DNA of 18,046 nt from Oleispira sp964022115 (lineage in GTDB: Bacteria > Pseudomonadota > Gammaproteobacteria > Pseudomonadales > Oceanobacteraceae), in assembly GCA_964022115.1 (NCBI GenBank), contig CAXIBC010000058.1, positions 1-18,046 on the forward strand, given 5' to 3'. Shown here piece after piece: positions 13,848-18,046 of the stretch. Position 1 is the first letter of the stretch; each line of letters opens with the position of its first letter. Made by a program: the position numbers and the translations under genes. The notes under the pieces were generated by a model, which saw nothing but the letters and a program-made list of their open reading frames with translations, did not search any database and had not been told where the DNA came from.

Positions 13848-14534
13848 TTAAGCGGGGGGTTCATTCCCTTCAATAAAAGGCGCACCTTCGCCTTCGATGC
13901 CATCCTCTTCATGAAACTCAGTATTGTCCATAAACCACTTAGTCAGATGCTTACGCAATTCTTTTACGCCATCACCTTTTAAGGATGAAAACATCTGTAC
14001 TGTCGCCAGATCGCCCATATTAGCTACGGCTTTTCTCACTTGTAGCATGGTAGCAGACGCAGGCCCACGCTTAAGCTTGTCGGCTTTGGTCAATAAAATA
14101 TGCAACGGCATATTCGATTCATGCGCCCAATCGACCATAGTTTGGTCAAATTCGGTCATAGGGTGACGAATATCCATCACTAAAACCAAACCGCGCAGAC
14201 AATCGCGCTTATCTAAATACGCGCCTAACTGCTTTTGCCACTCAATTTTGATCGCTTTTGGCACTTTAGCGAAGCCATAACCGGGTAAATCCACCAAGCG
14301 ATATGGGGTATCATCCACTTGGAAAAAATTAATTAACTGCGTACGACCCGGTGTTTTACTGGTTCGAGCGAGTTTAGTTTGTTCGGTTAAGGCGTTAAGC
14401 GCACTCGATTTACCAGCGTTGGAGCGGCCTGCAAAGGCGATCTCGACACCGTCCCATTGAGGGCACTGAGTGAACTTTGCGGCGCTTTGCATGAAGCGAG
14501 TCTTGGTATAAATCAATGTTTGTGCATTTAACAT
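13848..14534 (-). CDS. engB: Ribosome biogenesis GTPase EngB (YihA/YsxC)
   Basis: EngB is an essential GTPase that assists assembly of the large ribosomal subunit. The 228-aa product carries all G motifs: G1 GRSNAGKSS (36-44), G2 TPGRT (61-65), G3 DLPGYG (82-87), G4 TKAD (149-152) and G5 SSLKG (183-187). The C-terminal tail, from about residue 203, is acidic and Gly/Pro-rich; it probably is disordered and is a little longer than in E. coli. The ATG at 14534 gives the usual N-terminus before FAGRSN, although no clear Shine-Dalgarno is visible. It is convergent with polA and the small RNA, and divergent from the cytochrome c5 gene. Confidence 0.96.
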   Translation of the reverse strand: MLNAQTLIYTKTRFMQSAAKFTQCPQWDGVEIAFAGRSNAGKSSALNALTEQTKLARTSKTPGRTQLINFFQVDDTPYRLVDLPGYGFAKVPKAIKIEWQKQLGAYLDKRDCLRGLVLVMDIRHPMTEFDQTMVDWAHESNMPLHILLTKADKLKRGPASATMLQVRKAVANMGDLATVQMFSSLKGDGVKELRKHLTKWFMDNTEFHEEDGIEGEGAPFIEGNEPPA

Positions 14535-14546
14535 AAGGTAAACGTA

Positions 14547-14576
14547 ATGACCGTTAGGAAATTAATGGTATATAAT
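14547..14576 (+). promoter_or_regulatory. Candidate sigma70 promoter for the cytochrome c genes
   Basis: A perfect -10 TATAAT (14571-14576) lies 18 bp after ATGACC (14547-14552), which matches the -35 consensus at 4 of 6 positions. Transcription would start near 14583, leaving a leader of about 85 nt before the first cytochrome gene. Confidence 0.55.
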
Positions 14577-14618
14577 CATCGGCTTTTTTAATCCGACGAT
14601 CAATTGTATCATAGTCGG
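14575..14618 (+). other. Overlapping inverted repeats at the cytochrome c5 promoter and leader
   Basis: ATCATCGG (14575-14582) and CCGACGAT (14593-14600) form an 8-bp inverted repeat with one mismatch, spanning the -10 to about +18 region as an operator might. The right arm can instead pair downstream, CCGACGAT with ATC-ata-GTCGG (14608-14618), forming a leader hairpin with a 3-nt bulge. The two pairings exclude each other. No U-tract follows, so a transcription attenuator is not indicated. Confidence 0.4.
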
Positions 14619-14667
14619 GTGATTCAAAGCCGTGCATTTTTAATTAGCTCCCAAAGAGGAATCTCTT

Positions 14668-14964
14668 ATGAAAAAAATCGCGTTTCTGGCAACTCTAATT
14701 GCTGCAACTAGCTTCAACGCCAACGCTTTTGATGTTGATGCAAAATATAAACAAACTTGTAGCATATGCCACGGCATGGGTGTTGCTGGTGCTCCTAAGG
14801 CTTTTGATAAAGCGGCTTGGGCTCCACGCTTAGCTACCGGTATGGATGCCATGGTTGCTAGCGTAAGCAATGGTAAAGGCGCTATGCCACCAAAAGGCTT
14901 GTGTAATGATTGTACTGACGACCAGTACAAAGCATTAATTACACATATGGCTACAAGTAAATAA
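14668..14964 (+). CDS. Cytochrome c5-like monoheme protein
   Basis: This small periplasmic electron carrier (98 aa) has a signal peptide (MKKIAFLATLIAATSFNANA, cleavage probably after residue 20). It carries one haem-binding motif, CSICH (Cys31, Cys34, His35), and a Met73 axial ligand in GAMPPKG. Cys79 and Cys82 (CNDC) sit where cytochrome c5 proteins have their extra disulfide, which supports the class. GAGGA precedes the ATG by about 8 nt. The gene is 29 bp upstream of the cytochrome c4 gene and is probably co-transcribed with it. Such proteins shuttle electrons to cytochrome c oxidases or peroxidases, which is inferred here. The same pair lies between engB and dsbA in P. aeruginosa. Confidence 0.92.
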   Translation: MKKIAFLATLIAATSFNANAFDVDAKYKQTCSICHGMGVAGAPKAFDKAAWAPRLATGMDAMVASVSNGKGAMPPKGLCNDCTDDQYKALITHMATSK

Positions 14965-14993
14965 TTAAAAATTTTAAATAACTGGACCTGACG

Positions 14994-15593
14994 ATGAAAA
15001 AAGTACTGATTAGCTTAATCATTTCTGTTGGCCTTATCTCTGCTGCACAAGCAGGCGATGCGGTTGCAGGAAAAACCAAAGCAGCCACTTGTGGTGCCTG
15101 CCACGGCGCTGACGGTAATAGCTTAGCCCCTAACTTCCCTAAAATTGCTGGCCAAGGCGAGCGTTATTTAGTGAAGCAAATCACCGATATTAAGAATGGT
15201 GACCGTCAGGTTCCAGAAATGACTGGTTTTGTTATGGGCCTAAACGAAACGGATATTGCTGATATCTCTGCTTATTTTGCGAGCCAAAAGGCAAGTGGTG
15301 GTGCTGCTGACCCTGCATTAGTAGAAGCAGGCAAGCGCATTTTCTTAGGCGGTAACGAAGCAACAGGGGTTCCTGCTTGTATCGCTTGCCACAGTGCCGA
15401 CGGTAAAGGCATCCCTGCTGCTGGTTTCCCACGTGTCGCGGGTCAACATGCCGCTTATACTGAGAAGCAATTGATGGACTTCTATAACGCTAAACGTACT
15501 AACGACGCTAGCAATGTTATGCGTGATATTGCATCTCGTATGCACATGGATGAAATCAAAGCCGTTTCTAGCTACATCCAAGGTTTGAAATAA
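14994..15593 (+). CDS. Diheme cytochrome c4
   Basis: Cytochrome c4 is a periplasmic or membrane-attached electron donor to terminal oxidases, built of two similar haem domains. The 199-aa product has a signal peptide ending in AAQA (cleavage after residue 20) and two haem motifs, CGACH (33-37) and CIACH (129-133). The halves repeat recognisably: ADGNSLAPNFPKIAGQ in the first, ADGKGIPAAGFPRVAGQ in the second. Axial methionines are likely Met76 or Met81 in the first domain and one of Met176/Met183 in the second. GGA about 8 nt before the ATG is a modest ribosome binding site. The gene ends the cytochrome unit, with a strong terminator 53 bp later. Confidence 0.94.
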   Translation: MKKVLISLIISVGLISAAQAGDAVAGKTKAATCGACHGADGNSLAPNFPKIAGQGERYLVKQITDIKNGDRQVPEMTGFVMGLNETDIADISAYFASQKASGGAADPALVEAGKRIFLGGNEATGVPACIACHSADGKGIPAAGFPRVAGQHAAYTEKQLMDFYNAKRTNDASNVMRDIASRMHMDEIKAVSSYIQGLK

Positions 15594-15645
15594 CCTAACC
15601 ACTGTTTGGCTACTGCTGATCGATAACGGTAGTGCCATCGAGTAT

Positions 15646-15671
15646 AAAAAGCGGCTTCGGCCGCTTTTTTT
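15646..15671 (+). terminator. Intrinsic terminator after cytochrome c4
   Basis: AAAAAGCGGC (15646-15655) and GCCGCTTTTT (15660-15669) form a 10-bp stem closed by a C(TTCG)G tetraloop and followed by a T7 run (15665-15671). This is a textbook rho-independent terminator. The A/T ends would let it act weakly on the other strand too. Confidence 0.93.
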
Positions 15672-15795
15672 ATGTCCTGCTGCTTAGTTTGACCTTTTCT
15701 TACATTGCTATCTACCGATTGCGGAACCTTTGTGCCACAATCGCTATCAATAAGACTTATAAATACTCATTAAAATAATAGTTTTGGAGTTACTC

Positions 15796-16443
15796 ATGTT
15801 AGGACGTATCGTCGCAACTGCCGCCATTCTTCTTGCCAGTTTCAGCAGTTTTGCCGCTGATGGGCATAATCACCAAGAAGCTCCAATTGCTGACATGAGC
15901 AAAGCTTATAAGCTCATTGAGCAACCTCAAGCGGTACCGGCTAATGGTAAGGTTCATGTTGAAGAATTATTTTGGTACGGCTGTGGTCACTGCTTCTCTC
16001 TAGAAGAGCACGTTAATAGCTGGTCGGCTAAATTACCAGCGGATGTTGAATTCTCTCGCCTTCCTGCCATGTTTGGTAAAGCTTGGGTTATTCATGCACA
16101 AATGTTTTATGTGGGGGAAGTATTAGGCATTACTGAACAATCACACAGTGATATTTTCAATGCCATTCACATCAATGGCAAACGCCTGCAGCGTAAGTCA
16201 GAACAGCAAGAATTCTTTGCCGCTTATGGGGTTAGCGAAGCAGACTTTAATAAAGCGTACAACTCGTTCACAGTTAAGAGCCGACTGCAGCAAACCGATA
16301 AACGCATTCGCGCTTACCGTGTCAGCGGTGTACCAGCGATCGTCGTCAACGGTAAATACCTAGTCGATGCCGCTTCTGCCGGTGGTCAACAAAATATGTT
16401 CAAGGTAGTTGATTACCTGATTGAACAAGAACGTAAAAAATAA
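15796..16443 (+). CDS. dsbA: Thiol:disulfide interchange protein DsbA, CGHC type
   Basis: DsbA introduces disulfide bonds into proteins in the periplasm. I start it at ATG 15796, because GGAG lies 6 nt upstream; an in-frame TTG at 15784 overlaps that site. The 215-aa product has a signal peptide with likely cleavage after SSFA (about residue 20) and a mature N-terminus ADGHNHQEAP. The thioredoxin fold shows FWYGCGHC (Cys63, Cys66) and the cis-proline loop GVPAIVVNG (Pro180). The active-site dipeptide is Gly-His, not the Pro-His of E. coli and, as I recall, P. aeruginosa DsbA. This CGHC motif is the one in eukaryotic protein disulfide isomerase and should change the redox potential. Cytochrome c maturation next door needs Dsb function, and the location matches P. 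aeruginosa dsbA. Confidence 0.93.
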   Translation: MLGRIVATAAILLASFSSFAADGHNHQEAPIADMSKAYKLIEQPQAVPANGKVHVEELFWYGCGHCFSLEEHVNSWSAKLPADVEFSRLPAMFGKAWVIHAQMFYVGEVLGITEQSHSDIFNAIHINGKRLQRKSEQQEFFAAYGVSEADFNKAYNSFTVKSRLQQTDKRIRAYRVSGVPAIVVNGKYLVDAASAGGQQNMFKVVDYLIEQERKK

Positions 16444-16467
16444 GCTTTGTTAACAAAATGAAGCTTA
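16441..16467 (+). other. Stem-loop at the dsbA stop, before the next ribosome binding site
   Basis: TAAGCTT (16441-16447, including the dsbA stop codon) pairs with AAGCTTA (16461-16467) around a 13-nt loop that includes the palindromic GTTAAC. It lies just before the TAGGG that serves the downstream gene. It may affect coupling between the two genes; there is no terminator T-tract. Confidence 0.4.
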
Positions 16468-16479
16468 TAGGGTATTCGC

Positions 16480-17292
16480 ATGGTCAATCATAGACTGAGC
16501 TTATCCGAATTTCTCAAGGCCTTACCTCATGCAGATAAGGCCGCGAACCAGCTCAACCTCATCAGTTTTAATATTCAAGTCGGCATCCAAACCGCAGGTT
16601 ATCACCATTACCTGACGCGCAGCTGGCAGCATCTGTGGCCCCATAAGCAACGAACGCCTACCTTGGATCGCATCGCAGAGATATTACAGCACTTTGATAT
16701 CGTCGCCTTACAAGAGGCTGATGGTGGCAGCTGGCGCAGTGGTTTTATCAATCAGGTGGAACATCTGGCTCAACAAGCGCAATTCCCTCATTGGTTTCAA
16801 CAAACTAATCGTAATATTAGGCCGTTAGCAAAACACAGTAATGGCCTACTCTCGCGTTTAACACCGAGCCAAGTTGAATATCATAAACTGCCAGGATTAT
16901 TGCCAGGTCGTGGCGCCATGGTAATGAAAATAGGGCAGCTGGAACCGTTATTCATCATAGTCCTGCACTTGGCATTAGGCAGTAAAACTCAAGCGGCTCA
17001 ACTGGGTTATATTCAAAATCTGATCGCAGGGGCGAAACATGTTGTCATTATGGGCGATCTAAATAATCAAGCCGAACACCTGCTCACCAATACCCCACTG
17101 GCTAACCTGCACTTCCACTCTGTAGACCCCTTATTACACACCTTTCCCAGCTGGCAGCCTCAGCGTGGGCTGGATCATATTTTGGTCAGTGATAGTTTAA
17201 AAATTAACAAGGTAGCGGTATTAGATACTGCAATTTCTGATCACCTGCCTATTGCTATGCAGATTCAACTGCCTAAATCACTTACCCTTTAG
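16480..17292 (+). CDS. Endonuclease/exonuclease/phosphatase (EEP) family protein
   Basis: The 270-aa product belongs to the metal-dependent DNase I-like superfamily. The catalytic pattern is complete: Asn31 (SFNIQVG), Glu79 (LQEAD), His163 (LHLALG), Asp193 and Asn195 (MGDLNN), Asp232-His233 (LDHIL) and Ser253-Asp254-His255 (SDHLPI). The family includes nucleases and phospholipid or inositol phosphatases, and the actual substrate cannot be read here. No signal peptide is apparent, so it is probably cytoplasmic. AGGG precedes the ATG by about 8 nt. It follows dsbA by 36 bp and is likely in the same transcript. The P. aeruginosa counterpart lies in the same dsbA-dgcP interval. Confidence 0.88.
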   Translation: MVNHRLSLSEFLKALPHADKAANQLNLISFNIQVGIQTAGYHHYLTRSWQHLWPHKQRTPTLDRIAEILQHFDIVALQEADGGSWRSGFINQVEHLAQQAQFPHWFQQTNRNIRPLAKHSNGLLSRLTPSQVEYHKLPGLLPGRGAMVMKIGQLEPLFIIVLHLALGSKTQAAQLGYIQNLIAGAKHVVIMGDLNNQAEHLLTNTPLANLHFHSVDPLLHTFPSWQPQRGLDHILVSDSLKINKVAVLDTAISDHLPIAMQIQLPKSLTL

Positions 17293-17369
17293 CTATTTAC
17301 ACCTCAAAGCAGCGCTTTGCTAAAATGATTCTATACTCAGGTTATTACATAGAGTTTGGTATTGGGACT

Positions 17370-18046
17370 ATGTCGCACACAGGCGATCAATCAGAAAAAT
17401 CCATCGATAAATGGCGTAACAAGTACCTAGATCTCATCGAGAAGCATGAGCACCTAGAACAGAGCTGCGAGTGTAAACAAGACCAGTTGCGCCGCGCCTT
17501 GGTCATGGTATCTCTACTGGCGGAGGGTCAGGCCGAGAGTATCGATAAGCCGTTGGCAAAGTTGCGCGACTGCATTAGTCCACAAAACGACGGCAGTGGT
17601 CTAGAAACTAACTTGCAAACGCTCCAGGTTGAACTCACTCGCTTTGAGCAGAAGTGGCAACTGCAGGCCCATGAGATATTAATAAGTTTAGAAAAGGCCG
17701 CTCAAAACCTGTTGCACCTAGCCAGCTCAAGCGATGATAAAAACCGCATAAAAAATATTATTAGCAATTCTGAGAGTCACCTTCAGCAGTGGTCGGGTTA
17801 TGGCAAACAATTAAAAGCGTGGGCTGAATTATTATCTGATTTAGCCCTAAAACAAGAGATCGATAATACCCCAGCAGCCACTAATGGCGGTTTCTTTAGC
17901 CATTTTTTTCGACGTAAATCAAAAGAGAAGGCGTGTGCGCTAGAGATCACTCAAGAAGCAAATAATGAGGCTCTCGACGAGGTTGATGAGAACGGTTATG
18001 AGCCTGGTTATGACCACATAGAGCATGAAATTAGTTCTATGTTAAC
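17370..18046 (+). CDS. N-terminal part of a DgcP-like diguanylate cyclase (truncated by window edge)
   Basis: An open frame runs from ATG 17370 to the window end without a stop, giving 225 residues of a longer protein. It opens MSHTGDQSEKSIDKWRNKY and continues as a charged helical region with likely coiled coils up to about residue 165. A Lys/Arg-rich FFRRKSKEK follows near 182, then an acidic segment. No GGDEF motif is reached. I assign it by synteny: in P. aeruginosa the gene after the EEP protein and dsbA is dgcP, whose GGDEF domain lies in the C-terminal half after a long helical N-terminus. The WRNKYLDLIEKHE opening resembles the N-terminus of such cyclases. GGGA lies unusually close (2 nt) to the ATG. 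TATACT (17332-17337) could be its -10, but no good -35 is visible. The cyclase function itself is not visible here. Confidence 0.7.
   Translation, partial: MSHTGDQSEKSIDKWRNKYLDLIEKHEHLEQSCECKQDQLRRALVMVSLLAEGQAESIDKPLAKLRDCISPQNDGSGLETNLQTLQVELTRFEQKWQLQAHEILISLEKAAQNLLHLASSSDDKNRIKNIISNSESHLQQWSGYGKQLKAWAELLSDLALKQEIDNTPAATNGGFFSHFFRRKSKEKACALEITQEANNEALDEVDENGYEPGYDHIEHEISSML

Noticed and set aside
1..18046. Mobile element, prophage, CRISPR array, defence system or novel biosynthetic cluster
   Set aside because: No transposase, integrase, terminal repeats, spacer arrays or nuclease-helicase sets were found; nearly all genes fit a conserved core neighbourhood.

Overview
The window (about 18 kb, GC in the mid-40s by eye) is a chromosomal core region of a gammaproteobacterium, most likely a marine Pseudomonadales/Oceanospirillales-type organism. 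The case for this is gene order. From memory, Pseudomonas aeruginosa carries near its origin the series dgcP - endonuclease-like protein - dsbA - cytochrome c4 - small cytochrome c - engB - polA - DUF2782 - thrB - (nrdJ) - znuA / zur-znuC-znuB. The same series is found here, except that an ergothioneine pair (egtB, egtD) sits where nrdJ lies in P. aeruginosa. There are no rRNA or tRNA genes, insertion sequences, phage genes or CRISPR arrays.

Layout. Positions 1-3480 hold a terminator, an unrecognised helical 217-aa protein (minus), a DinF-type MATE exporter (minus), a divergent SCO1/SenC copper chaperone (plus), a possible 67-aa membrane protein (minus) and two adjacent stem-loops. Positions 3481-6571 are the zinc-uptake locus: zur-znuC-znuB (minus, all overlapping) divergent from znuA (plus), with a near-consensus Zur operator over the znuA -10 element. 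Positions 6647-9192 hold egtB and egtD (plus), separated by three 15-bp tandem repeats. Positions 9225-10629 hold a DUF2782 protein and thrB (minus). polA (10742-13543) follows on the plus strand.

Between polA and the convergent engB lies a 304-bp gap. It appears to encode a Spot 42/ErsA-type small RNA of about 150 nt: a -10 element, a 5' stem-loop with the AGGTAAG...CTT...ACCT arrangement of Spot 42, a strong middle hairpin and a strong intrinsic terminator. This is the most notable non-coding element here. engB (minus) has its own terminator facing it.

From 14547 to the right edge all genes are on the plus strand: a cytochrome c5-like monoheme protein, diheme cytochrome c4 with a textbook terminator, a DsbA with a CGHC active site, an endonuclease/exonuclease/phosphatase-family protein, and the 5' part of a DgcP-like gene cut by the window edge.

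Several genes serve the cell envelope or redox balance: SCO, cytochromes c5 and c4, DsbA, zinc import and ergothioneine. The rest are housekeeping: polA, engB and thrB. No wholly new multi-gene system is evident. The items most worth pursuing are the small RNA, the egtBD placement, the DsbA active-site variant, the unknown 217-aa and 67-aa proteins, and several operator-like inverted repeats.
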